Shown here: piece after piece, positions 33,211-40,654 of the stretch | Layout: the number at the start of each line of letters is the position of its first letter | Numbering within the stretch: position 1 is the stretch's first letter | Assembly (NCBI GenBank): GCA_009928985.1 | Contig: SABL01000003.1 | Location: forward strand, 1-57,466 | From: Clostridia bacterium | GTDB lineage: Bacteria; Bacillota; Clostridia; Saccharofermentanales; UBA5734 | Direction of reading: 5' to 3' | Length of the DNA: 57,466 bases | The notes under the pieces: model-generated | Seen by the model: the letters and a program-made list of their open reading frames with translations, nothing else | The model's database searches: none | Told to the model about the DNA's origin: nothing | Translations under genes and position numbers: made by a program

Positions 33211-34038
33211 TTATTGATTAAGTGGCGTTCTGATTGCGGTATTCAACTTCTTCCGTCCTCTCGCCACCACCACAATCAAGGCAATCGCAAATAACACCAG
33301 ACAACCAATCACTGTCACGATCACCCACGGGTACTGCCCATCAAACCCACTGGCGGAGAGATGCTTGAGCAGGATGCCGGTATAAGCCCAGACCAGGACC
33401 AGACCATAAGCGATGCTCTTGAGGAAAACCGTCGTGACCCAGCCGATCAAAAGACCGGCCAGCAGAATCAGGACCGTCCAGATGGGTTCGCTCAATCCAG
33501 CGCCAGTCCACTCCAGATCGACCAGCAAGGTCGTAACATTGGCGATCGTCGCCACGGTAATCCAGCCGAAATAGATTGCAAACGGCAGGCGGACGAAAAC
33601 TTTCCCGCCTGTTTCATAGGCCTGTTTGCGAGTGATCAGGTTGATGGCAGCCAGGCTGATCAGCAGGACGAGCATCAAGGCCATTGTCAGCGGAATCAGG
33701 CGGTAGTGCCAGGCAAAAATCCAGCTTGCATTGGCGAGCGAAGAGACAATGAAAAGCAGGCGGATCTTCTGCTCACTTAAGAACAAGGAATCCTGTCTGT
33801 TTTTCTGGAACAGTCCGAACTGGTAAAGCACATAGCCAGCCAGCGCTAGGTAGATCACACCCCAGATGGCAAATGTCAGCCCGGCAGGGGCGAACAGGTT
33901 GGGGTAAGAATCGGAAACATCTCCCGTTGTGAGGCCGTTGATCGGCAGGATATTGGCCAGGGCATTGACCAGGATCATGACCAGATAAGCGGTCAGGACC
34001 AGTAACTTGGTGGGGACCCGTCTTGTTTGAGTTTCCAT
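33211..34038 (-). CDS. TspO-like (tryptophan-rich sensory type) membrane protein
   Basis: A 275-residue protein with about eight membrane helices. The region YPNLFAPAGLTFAIWGVIYLAL is the signature of a family commonly labelled tryptophan-rich sensory or TspO-like protein in Firmicutes; conserved WIFAWHY, FGWITVATIANV and PWVIVTVIGCL segments follow. True TspO is shorter (about 160 residues, five helices), so function cannot be assumed. AAGGAG nine bases before METQTRRV places the start seven codons inside the track ORF. It starts 14 bases after a ThpR gene on the same strand, an apparent two-gene operon. Confidence 0.65.
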   Translation of the reverse strand: METQTRRVPTKLLVLTAYLVMILVNALANILPINGLTTGDVSDSYPNLFAPAGLTFAIWGVIYLALAGYVLYQFGLFQKNRQDSLFLSEQKIRLLFIVSSLANASWIFAWHYRLIPLTMALMLVLLISLAAINLITRKQAYETGGKVFVRLPFAIYFGWITVATIANVTTLLVDLEWTGAGLSEPIWTVLILLAGLLIGWVTTVFLKSIAYGLVLVWAYTGILLKHLSASGFDGQYPWVIVTVIGCLVLFAIALIVVVARGRKKLNTAIRTPLNQ

Positions 34039-34052
34039 GGGTGCACGCTCCT

Positions 34053-34619
34053 TTAGCATGAGATGAAATCATAGCGGAGGATCGGGGTATAGACTCGCCG
34101 CCCCTCGATCTGCTCGCTCTTGAACAACGTCAAATGGTCGACTTTGATCGGCTCGATGGTGACTGGCCCGAGTGACTGCTCGATCATCTGGAAATCTTGT
34201 GTAAATACGACATCTTGGCCCAATGTGATGTGCGGTGCATAAGGCCGGGTTTCGGCGGCAAATCCAGTCGGCACAAGACCTTGCTCGGTCTGACGCTTCA
34301 GCTGCTGCAAGACCTGCAAGTCGCCGGCCAGCCCGATCCAGACGACCCGGATCGAATCGCGGCCGCGAAACTGGCCCAGCCCGGTGAACTCGAGCTGGAA
34401 TGGCGCCTGCTGCTGGGCCAGGCTGCCTATCACCGCATCGATCAGCGCCAACTGATCCTCCCGCACCTCCGGAAGAAATTTCAAAGTCAGGTGCAGATTC
34501 TCCTCACGCTTCCAGCGCCCCTTCCGTGCATCTTTATGCAATAAATTAATTATTCTGGCAATCTCGGATTTTTGCAGATCACCCAGCTCAACCCCGATAA
34601 ACGCCCTGATAGCAACCAC
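34053..34619 (-). CDS. thpR2: RNA 2',3'-cyclic phosphodiesterase (ThpR), copy 2
   Basis: Second 2H phosphoesterase of the window, clearly paralogous to that at 13 kb. Motifs HLTLKF and HITLGQ are intact, and the C-terminus (LTLFKSEQIEGRRVYTPI) parallels LVLFASEETEGRRVYRKI in copy 1. The start is uncertain: the track's 25 extra N-terminal residues are encoded by a palindromic repeat and the 3' end of the Lon-family gene. GGAGG stands eight bases before an ATC codon at the position where copy 1 starts (xRAFIG), while GTG at 34619 overlaps that ribosome binding site. I list the GTG; ATC or a further upstream start is possible. Confidence 0.8.
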   Translation of the reverse strand: MVAIRAFIGVELGDLQKSEIARIINLLHKDARKGRWKREENLHLTLKFLPEVREDQLALIDAVIGSLAQQQAPFQLEFTGLGQFRGRDSIRVVWIGLAGDLQVLQQLKRQTEQGLVPTGFAAETRPYAPHITLGQDVVFTQDFQMIEQSLGPVTIEPIKVDHLTLFKSEQIEGRRVYTPILRYDFISC

Positions 34620-34631
34620 CTCCGGAATCGG

Positions 34632-34664
34632 TGCCGAAAAAGGGACGGGGTCCCTTTTTCGGCA
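34632..34664. repeat. 33-bp palindromic repeat, copy 1
   Basis: TGCCGAAAAAGGGAC-GGG-GTCCCTTTTTCGGCA: two perfect 15-base arms around a 3-base loop. It lies just beyond the stop of the Lon-family gene and upstream of thpR2. The runs of A and T in the arms could make it a terminator in either direction. The same repeat with loop CCC is at 55128. Confidence 0.9.
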
Positions 34665-34668
34665 AAAT

Positions 34669-37107
34669 TTAATCCTTGTCCCCTTGCTGTGCATCGTGGA
34701 AGGTTTGCAGCTTGTTGTTGGCTTTGGCGAAGATGCTGCCTTCTGGGTAGGCGCCGGTGGCGTCTTTCTGGCCGGCAGGCTGGCCGGTGAGGATTTCGAT
34801 GCCTTGGTCGATGGTCTGGACGGCGTAGAGGTGGAAGCGCCCGGCGCGGACGGCGTCGAGGACTTCGTCTTTGAGCATCAGGTTGTCGATATTGCTCTGT
34901 GGGATGATGACACCCTGGTCACCGGTCAGACCCTTGGCAACGCAGATGTCGTAAAAACCTTCGATCTTCTCGGTGACACCGCCGATCGGCTGGATCTCAC
35001 CATACTGGTTGACCGAGCCGGTGACGGCCAGGGACTGGCGGACGGGTGCATCGGCGAGGCTGGAGAGAATGGCATAGAGTTCGGCGCTGGAAGCACTGTC
35101 GCCCTCAATGCCGCCATAGTTCTGCTCAAATGTGATCTGGGCCGTCAGGGAGAGCGGCTTGTCCTGTGCGAACTTCATTCCCAGATATCCGGCCAGTGTC
35201 AGGACCCCCTTGCTGTGGATGCTGCCGCTCATCTCAGTCTCGCGCTCGATCGCGATGACCCCATCCTTGCCCATGAAAGTGACCGCTGTGATCCGGGAAG
35301 GCTGGCCAAAAGCGAAATTGCCCAGCTCGACAACAGACAACCCGTTGACCTGGCCGATGCGTTCACCCGCTGTGTCGATCAACAGTTTGCCGGTCAGGAT
35401 CATCTCCTGGACCTTTTCCTCGACTCGGCTCCGGCGGAAATGCCTCTGGCGGATCGCCTCATCGACATGGGTAGCTGAGACAAGCGTCGAACCATCGAGT
35501 GCCGCCAGCGCACTGGCCTCGTAAATAATCTCGCCAACTTCATTGAACCGGGTCGAAAGCTTGGTCTGGTCACCGGCCAGGCGCGAACCGTACTCGATGA
35601 TCTGGGCCAGGGCGGTCCGGTCGAGGTGGTGGAGCTTTTCGCGCTGGCACAACGAGCTGACAAACGAGACATATTTGCAGAGATTTTCCCGTGAACGAGC
35701 CATTTCGACATCAAAATCGACCTTGACCTTGAACAGCTTGGCAAAATCTTCATCCGAGGTCAGGACCAGATAGAAGAGCGGACTGCCGATCAGGATGACC
35801 TTGAGCCGCAAGGGGATTGGCTCCATGCGCATGGTGGCGGTCGGGATGTTGCGATACTGCTCACCGATGTTTTCGATCACCGCCTGGCGGTATTTCAGAG
35901 TCCGCTTGAGCTGCTCCCAGACCAGCGGCTCGATCAGGGCATCCCGGGCCTGCAAGATCAGATAGCCGCCGTTGGCCCGGTGGATTGCCCCCGGTTTGAC
36001 CATGGTGAAATCTGTCGACACCGACATCAGCTGGTTCTTGTATTCGACCTTGCCAAACAAGTTGTAATAGTTGGGGTTGGTTTCCAGGATGACGGGTGCC
36101 CCAGTAGCTCCTTCATGGCTGATGAACAGATTGACCTTGTAGCGGGTGAATTCTTCGCCGTCCCCGGGTCCCGCGACCAGTGAAAGGTCAACGAGTTCTT
36201 CTTCATCACTGGATTCGGTTGTTTCTCCAGCTTCTTCAGTCTCCAATTCCAAAAACAGCTCGCGGTTCTCCTCGATGTCTTTGCGGACAGCTTCGAGATA
36301 GGCCAGTACCTTGGCGTGACCTTCATATTTCTCGCGCAGGCGGTCGACAGAGGGCGTGGCAGCTGCCCGGGCGATCTGCTTTTCCAAATCGACGATTTTC
36401 TCGGCCGTCTGCTTTTCCAAGGACTTGCCTTCACGCAAAATCTCTTCCAGAACGCTTTCCAGCCGATGGCCGGTTGCTTCGAGCGACTGGCGCTGCTCAT
36501 CCGGAAGATCGGAGAATTCCTGGTTCGAATAAGGCTTTTCGTCCTTTAGCGGCATGATCATCAGCTTGCCGCCGGCCTGGCGGAACAGGAAGCGAACCTC
36601 GCTGGCCTGCTTTTGCAAGGCGTTGAGGCGTTCTTGCATATGGCTTTGGAAGGATGTTTCGAGCGACTTTTTCTTTTGTTCGTAATCGCTGCTCTCGAAA
36701 GCTTTCGGCATCGCAGCGCGCAGTTCGCGTACCAGCTCATCCATGTCTTTCTGGAACTGCCGTCCCTGGCCGGCTGGCAGTGAAATGGCAACCGGGTTTT
36801 CCTTGTCGACAAAATTGTTGACATAGCACCAGTCGTCCGGCACTGTGCCGTCCGCAGCAGCCTTGGTGACGCTGGCATTGACGTAAGTCGTCTTGCCCGT
36901 GCCTGGCTGTCCCGAGACAAAAATATTGTAGCCCGGGGCATCCATCGCCAGGCCGAATTGCATCGAGCGCACAGCCCGATCCTGGCCAATTACTCCTTCC
37001 AGACCGGGAACGTCTTGGCTTGAGGCGCAAAAATCCAGCTCAGTATCCAGGTCGCAGACCCGTCTGAGTTTGGCCACGGGAATCTGGAAACGTTCGGCTT
37101 GTTCCAT
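34669..37107 (-). CDS. Lon-family ATP-dependent protease (AAA_32 type)
   Basis: An 812-residue protease with the architecture of the LonB/AAA_32 group, lacking the Lon substrate-binding N-domain. The Walker A is VSGQPGTGKTTY near residue 65. A long charged coiled-coil (about 130-300) interrupts the ATPase, as is usual here. The S16 protease domain has the catalytic Ser671 in GDSASSAEL and Lys714 in GGVTEKIEGF, with the 43-residue spacing of Lon enzymes. GGAGGG precedes the ATG. Likely roles are stress-related degradation of damaged or regulatory proteins. Single-gene unit, with a palindromic repeat just after its stop. Confidence 0.9.
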   Translation of the reverse strand: MEQAERFQIPVAKLRRVCDLDTELDFCASSQDVPGLEGVIGQDRAVRSMQFGLAMDAPGYNIFVSGQPGTGKTTYVNASVTKAAADGTVPDDWCYVNNFVDKENPVAISLPAGQGRQFQKDMDELVRELRAAMPKAFESSDYEQKKKSLETSFQSHMQERLNALQKQASEVRFLFRQAGGKLMIMPLKDEKPYSNQEFSDLPDEQRQSLEATGHRLESVLEEILREGKSLEKQTAEKIVDLEKQIARAAATPSVDRLREKYEGHAKVLAYLEAVRKDIEENRELFLELETEEAGETTESSDEEELVDLSLVAGPGDGEEFTRYKVNLFISHEGATGAPVILETNPNYYNLFGKVEYKNQLMSVSTDFTMVKPGAIHRANGGYLILQARDALIEPLVWEQLKRTLKYRQAVIENIGEQYRNIPTATMRMEPIPLRLKVILIGSPLFYLVLTSDEDFAKLFKVKVDFDVEMARSRENLCKYVSFVSSLCQREKLHHLDRTALAQIIEYGSRLAGDQTKLSTRFNEVGEIIYEASALAALDGSTLVSATHVDEAIRQRHFRRSRVEEKVQEMILTGKLLIDTAGERIGQVNGLSVVELGNFAFGQPSRITAVTFMGKDGVIAIERETEMSGSIHSKGVLTLAGYLGMKFAQDKPLSLTAQITFEQNYGGIEGDSASSAELYAILSSLADAPVRQSLAVTGSVNQYGEIQPIGGVTEKIEGFYDICVAKGLTGDQGVIIPQSNIDNLMLKDEVLDAVRAGRFHLYAVQTIDQGIEILTGQPAGQKDATGAYPEGSIFAKANNKLQTFHDAQQGDKD

Positions 37108-37141
37108 GAAGATCCCTCCTTGAGTTGTTGTCGGGTGCCAG

Positions 37142-37603
37142 TTATTGCAGGCTGTGATATGGCTCTATACTGACGATCTGCCGTTTAGGGTGATCGATCT
37201 GCAGCGGGATGAAGGAGAAATGCTGGCCGGTCTTGCGCAGGCAAAAACGCTCCAGATCGAGAAAACCATCATACAAATCGCGATGGACGGGGATGGCCCG
37301 CATCGAGCGCATCACGCCGGCGATGAAAAAAGAAAGGGGCCAGGCCAGGGTGGCTGCCAGAACTTTGGGTATTTTTAGACGCTGGGTGAAGGTATAATGG
37401 TAGTACTGGTCAAAACAGGCTCGCTGGCTGAAAGGGATAGCGCCAGCGATTGGCCGCCCTGCTGATGGAAAAAAGTGCTCCGGTCCGTTTCTGTGCCATG
37501 TAGCCACGATCCCCCTATGAGTTGATTTTACCGTTATTCGAGCTCGAACGGTACCATTCCTTGATAAGACGATCAAGAACCGCAGTGACCCGCTCAGCGA
37601 CAA
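37142..37603 (-). pseudogene. Doubtful ORF, possible acyltransferase fragment
   Basis: A 153-codon open frame starting at TTG with no good ribosome binding site. The stretch LKIPKVLAATLAWPLSFFIA followed by VMRSMRAIPVHRD resembles the segment of PlsC/LPLAT acyltransferases after the active site, but the HxxxxD catalytic motif and the FPEG motif are not seen. It may be a decayed acyltransferase or a chance ORF in the 535-base gap between the Lon-family and SixA-like genes. Confidence 0.3.
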
Positions 37604-37642
37604 ACCTGCATTCGAACAGTCAGGAAAGGGAGAAACGTTTCA

Positions 37643-38176
37643 ATGGATTTGATCCTGCTCCGCCATGGTGAAGCCGAAGATGCAGCCGATCCAACCGACG
37701 ATGCTGCTCGCCGATTGACCGACGACGGCAAAAAGAAGTTGGCCCGTTCTTTGCCCCAGCTGAACTTGCTGCTGGACGAAAAGAAAAAGCTGGTCGTCTG
37801 GACCAGTCCTCTGGTCCGGGCCCGGGAAACAGCCGAAATCCTCATGAACAGTCTGGATACAGGCGAAAGGGTTATGCCGGCTGATTTGCCTCAGCACGAG
37901 TTCATCGCCTTGGGAGACTGGTCCAGTTTCATCCAGACAGCCAAGACGCTCGATCCTTCGACCAGCCTGGTCCTGGTCGGGCACGAACCGCATTGGGGCA
38001 ATTGGAGCCAGCGACTCTGCAACTGCCTGCTGCCCTTCAAAAAAGGTGCCGCCGCCTGTTTCGATTTCGACCCTTTCTCCTGGGACCCGCTTGGCAATGG
38101 CCAGGCTATTTGGAAAGGCCAGGGCCAGTTGCAATGGTTTGTCCAGCCCAGGATCCTGAAGAAAATGCGCCCGTGA
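37643..38176 (+). CDS. SixA-like phosphohistidine phosphatase
   Basis: A 177-residue histidine phosphatase. The RHG motif is at the very start (MDLILLRHGEAE), then RRLTDDGKKKLARSLPQLN, VWTSPLVRARETAEIL and the second catalytic histidine in SLVLVGHEPHWG. This is the short SixA layout, whose members remove phosphate from phosphohistidine on signalling or PTS proteins. GGGAGA-type ribosome binding site before the ATG. It leads a run of three closely spaced genes (phosphatase, membrane protein, amidase). The in vivo partner is unknown. Confidence 0.87.
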   Translation: MDLILLRHGEAEDAADPTDDAARRLTDDGKKKLARSLPQLNLLLDEKKKLVVWTSPLVRARETAEILMNSLDTGERVMPADLPQHEFIALGDWSSFIQTAKTLDPSTSLVLVGHEPHWGNWSQRLCNCLLPFKKGAAACFDFDPFSWDPLGNGQAIWKGQGQLQWFVQPRILKKMRP

Positions 38177-38202
38177 AGTCCTGAGCGTGGGAGGTGAACA
38201 CC

Positions 38203-38601
38203 ATGGATGAAAATCTGGAAAGCAATACACTGGCCAAGGCACTGGCCCAGATCCAGGATCAAAATGAGAGGCAGCTGGACTTGATGAAAAAGCAGCTCCT
38301 GCTGTATCGCTTGGTGGCTTTGCTTCTGGTGGCGGTGGTGATGGTTCTTGTGCTTGGCCTGGGAACAACCTATGTCCGGATCAATCGCACGATCGAGCAC
38401 GTCGAGACCGTGACGGCAGATCTGGCCAGGGCGGACTGGACCGGCATGGTCGAGAACATCAACACCCTGGTCGAATCGAGCCAGGAAAGCCTGGGCCAGG
38501 CCACAGCCAAAATCGACAGCATCGACATCGAGACACTGAATCAGTCCATCCAGGACCTCAGCACCGTGATCGGTCCGATTGCCCGCCTGTTCGGCGGCTA
38601 A
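38203..38601 (+). CDS. Small single-pass membrane protein
   Basis: A 132-residue protein with a charged N-terminal helix, one membrane helix (about residues 38-60, YRLVALLLVAVVMVLVLGLG) and a C-terminal coiled-coil-like domain (VETVTADLARADWTGMVENI, INTLVESSQESLGQATAKID). It resembles DUF948-type proteins in outline only. GGGAGG eight bases before MDENLESN moves the start three codons in. It lies between the SixA-like and amidase genes, 15 to 26 bases from each, so it is part of that operon. Function unknown. Confidence 0.65.
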   Translation: MDENLESNTLAKALAQIQDQNERQLDLMKKQLLLYRLVALLLVAVVMVLVLGLGTTYVRINRTIEHVETVTADLARADWTGMVENINTLVESSQESLGQATAKIDSIDIETLNQSIQDLSTVIGPIARLFGG

Positions 38602-38616
38602 ATGGAGGCATCACGT

Positions 38617-39426
38617 ATGGAACTCAAACTTGCTGCCGTCCAGATGAAAGTCACGGATGACAAGGAGCAGAATATCCGGACAGCTGCCCGGGCCATCGCA
38701 CGCCTTGCCAGGCAGGGTGCCGACCTGGTCGTCCTGCCGGAGATGTTCCTGTGCCCCTACCAGACAGATGTGTTCCATACCTATGCCGAACCAGCCGACG
38801 GACCTTCAGTCCATCAGCTATCCAGCCTGGCTGCCCGGCACCAGGTCTGGCTCGTGGCCGGCTCGATTCCCGAGCGCGATGCGGCCGGTCTTGTCTACAA
38901 CACCTCGATTGTGTTTGACCGCATGGGCCAACCCGTCGCCTATCACCGCAAGGCGCATCTTTTTGACATCGACATCAAGGGCGGACAGTATTTCAAAGAG
39001 TCCGACACCCTCACACCCGGCCAGTCTGCCACGACCTTTGAGACTGAGTTTGGCCGGATCGGTTTATGCATCTGCTATGATTTCCGTTTTCCTGAACTGG
39101 CGCGCCGGATGGCCCTCGATGGGGCGAAACTGATCCTGGTCCCCGGCGCATTCAACCAGACGACCGGTCCGGCTCATTGGGAGGTGTTATTCAGAAGCCG
39201 GGCGATCGATAACCAGGTTTACACCTTGGGCTGTGCCCCGGCCCGCAATCCCGACGCTTCGTACCAGTCCTGGGGTCACTCCATCCTGGCTGGACCCTGG
39301 GGCAATATCATCCGTCAGCTGGGCCAGACGCCCGGCAGCTTTCTTGTGCCCATCGACCTTGGCCTTGTAGACAAGGTCCGCCGCGAATTGCCGCTGCTTT
39401 TGCACCGACGACCGGAAATTTATTAA
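38617..39426 (+). CDS. Nitrilase-superfamily amidase (omega-amidase/Nit2-like)
   Basis: A 269-residue carbon-nitrogen hydrolase. The Glu-Lys-Cys triad is visible: Glu in VVLPEMFLCPY, Lys in YHRKAHLFDIDI and Cys in IGLCICYDFRFPE. The DIDIKGGQYFKESDTLTPG stretch is typical of the Nit2/omega-amidase branch, which hydrolyses alpha-ketoglutaramate or related amides; it could also repair deaminated glutathione-like compounds. GGAGG before MELKLAAVQ sets the start five codons inside the track ORF. Last gene of the SixA-like operon. Confidence 0.87.
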   Translation: MELKLAAVQMKVTDDKEQNIRTAARAIARLARQGADLVVLPEMFLCPYQTDVFHTYAEPADGPSVHQLSSLAARHQVWLVAGSIPERDAAGLVYNTSIVFDRMGQPVAYHRKAHLFDIDIKGGQYFKESDTLTPGQSATTFETEFGRIGLCICYDFRFPELARRMALDGAKLILVPGAFNQTTGPAHWEVLFRSRAIDNQVYTLGCAPARNPDASYQSWGHSILAGPWGNIIRQLGQTPGSFLVPIDLGLVDKVRRELPLLLHRRPEIY

Positions 39427-39535
39427 ATAGTGACTGATTAGATCGGCCGAACAGGTTATCGAAAACGATTCCGAACGCTTTGGAGCCGCGTTTTTGTAAA
39501 CGTTTGCCCTTGTTTATGGAGGAAATCGATAACGT

Positions 39536-39565
39536 TTGCGGATATGAGCAACTTTTTGTTATGTA
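39536..39565 (+). promoter_or_regulatory. Candidate hydrogenase operon promoter
   Basis: TTGCGG, 18 bases, TATGTA. Weak -10, but in the right place and overlapped by the Rex-like palindrome. Confidence 0.35.
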
Positions 39566-39574
39566 AAATGACAA
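39556..39574 (+). promoter_or_regulatory. Rex-like redox operator upstream of hydrogenase genes
   Basis: TTGTTATGT-A-AAATGACAA is a 19-base imperfect palindrome (seven of nine pairs) with the TTGT...ACAA ends of Rex sites. Rex senses NADH/NAD+ and is known to repress hydrogenase and fermentation genes in Clostridia. The core is one base longer than the clostridial consensus, so this is only a candidate. Confidence 0.4.
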
Positions 39575-39658
39575 AATGCGCAAAAATGACCCTGCCAGTC
39601 TCTTTATTTGCATAAAAAAGTATGCTTAAATGGGTGTTATTGGAACATAGGTTACCAA

Positions 39659-39681
39659 AAGCGGGACTTTTTCCCCCGCTT
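39659..39681 (+). promoter_or_regulatory. Leader hairpin before hydC
   Basis: AAGCGGG-(ACTTTTTCC)-CCCGCTT, 10 bases before the AGGAGG of the first hydrogenase gene. It could stabilise the mRNA 5' end or affect translation. Two copies of AACGTTTGC lie further upstream (about 39499 and 39531). Confidence 0.4.
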
Positions 39682-39707
39682 GGAAAACAGAGGAGGTCAG
39701 CTTATTC

Positions 39708-40196
39708 ATGTGCACAAATGAATTACTGCACGAGAAGTTCGTCGAACTAGATGCGTTCATCGATGGACTCGAAGAAAAAGAAGGCTCGTTGATCACAGTT
39801 TTGCACAAGACTCAGGAGATTTTCGGATACCTGCCGAAGGAAATCCAGCTCCACGTTGCGCGCAAACTCGACATCCCAGCCGCCAAGGTCAACGGCGTTG
39901 TCACGTTCTATTCCTATTTCACGGAAACGCCACGTGGTGAATACGTCATCAACGTTTGCATGGGCACTGCCTGCTTCGTCCGCGGAGCCGAGGAAATCCT
40001 CAAAGATCTCCAGGACAAGCTCAAAATCAAGTCCGGTGAAACGACCCCGGACGGCAAATTCACTCTCGACGCTCTGCGCTGCGTCGGTGCCTGCGGCCTG
40101 GCCCCCGTCGTCATGGTCAATGGCAAGGTCTATGGCCGTGTCAAGCTCGAACAAGTCGACCACATCCTCAACGAATACAAGGGCGAGGAAGCCTGA
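39708..40196 (+). CDS. hydC: NuoE-like [2Fe-2S] subunit of bifurcating hydrogenase
   Basis: A 162-residue thioredoxin-fold subunit (HydC/HndA/NuoE family). Four cysteines for one [2Fe-2S] cluster are in CMGTACFVRG and RCVGACGLAP. The N-terminal helical region contains LITVLHKTQEIFGYLPKEIQ, a family hallmark. GAGGAGG precedes the ATG. It passes electrons between the flavin subunit and the cluster network of the complex. First gene of the operon hydC-hndB-hydB-hydA, with very strong bias to C-ending codons. Confidence 0.92.
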   Translation: MCTNELLHEKFVELDAFIDGLEEKEGSLITVLHKTQEIFGYLPKEIQLHVARKLDIPAAKVNGVVTFYSYFTETPRGEYVINVCMGTACFVRGAEEILKDLQDKLKIKSGETTPDGKFTLDALRCVGACGLAPVVMVNGKVYGRVKLEQVDHILNEYKGEEA

Positions 40197-40226
40197 CCTT
40201 AACGCAAAGGAGAAAGGTTTGATACT

Positions 40227-40613
40227 ATGGCCAAGATGAAATCCTTGGAAGAACTCAAGGCAATCAAAGAACAGCTCAAGACCAACATGAACGTCCGCAA
40301 TGAAAACGAAGGTGTTACCAAAGTCATTATCGGCATGGCAACCTGCGGCATCGCTGCCGGTGCCCGTGAAACCTTCAACGCCATGGCCAGCAAGGCTTCC
40401 GAGCTCGGACTCGAGAACATCAAGTTCGTCACCGCCGGTTGTATGGGTTCCTGCTACGCCGAACCGACGGTTGAAATCCAGATCCCTGGACAGGCCTCTA
40501 TCCTCTATGGCTATGTTTCCGCCGACAAGGGTGTCGAAATCGTCGAAAAACACCTCAAAAATGGCGAACTCGTCGAAAACCTGATCATCGGCCAGCCTTT
40601 TGAAAAGGCCTGA
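40227..40613 (+). CDS. hndB: [2Fe-2S] ferredoxin-like subunit HndB
   Basis: A 128-residue thioredoxin-like [2Fe-2S] protein matching HndB of multimeric [FeFe] hydrogenases. Cluster cysteines are in GMATCGIAAGAR and TAGCMGSCYAEP. The N-terminal 35 residues (MKSLEELKAIKEQLKTNMNV) are the usual HndB helix. AAAGGAGAAAGG precedes the ATG at normal distance. It lies between the NuoE-like and NuoF-like genes and completes the four-subunit complex. Confidence 0.9.
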   Translation: MAKMKSLEELKAIKEQLKTNMNVRNENEGVTKVIIGMATCGIAAGARETFNAMASKASELGLENIKFVTAGCMGSCYAEPTVEIQIPGQASILYGYVSADKGVEIVEKHLKNGELVENLIIGQPFEKA

Positions 40614-40654
40614 GCGGCGACTTACCAGTCCGAAATCTTTTGGGAGGAATGCGA

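Noticed and set aside
37530-37560. ATTCGAGCTCGAACGGTACC, similar to a cloning polylinker (SacI/KpnI sites)
   Set aside because: The match is interrupted by AAC and there is no vector sequence around it, so it is read as chance.
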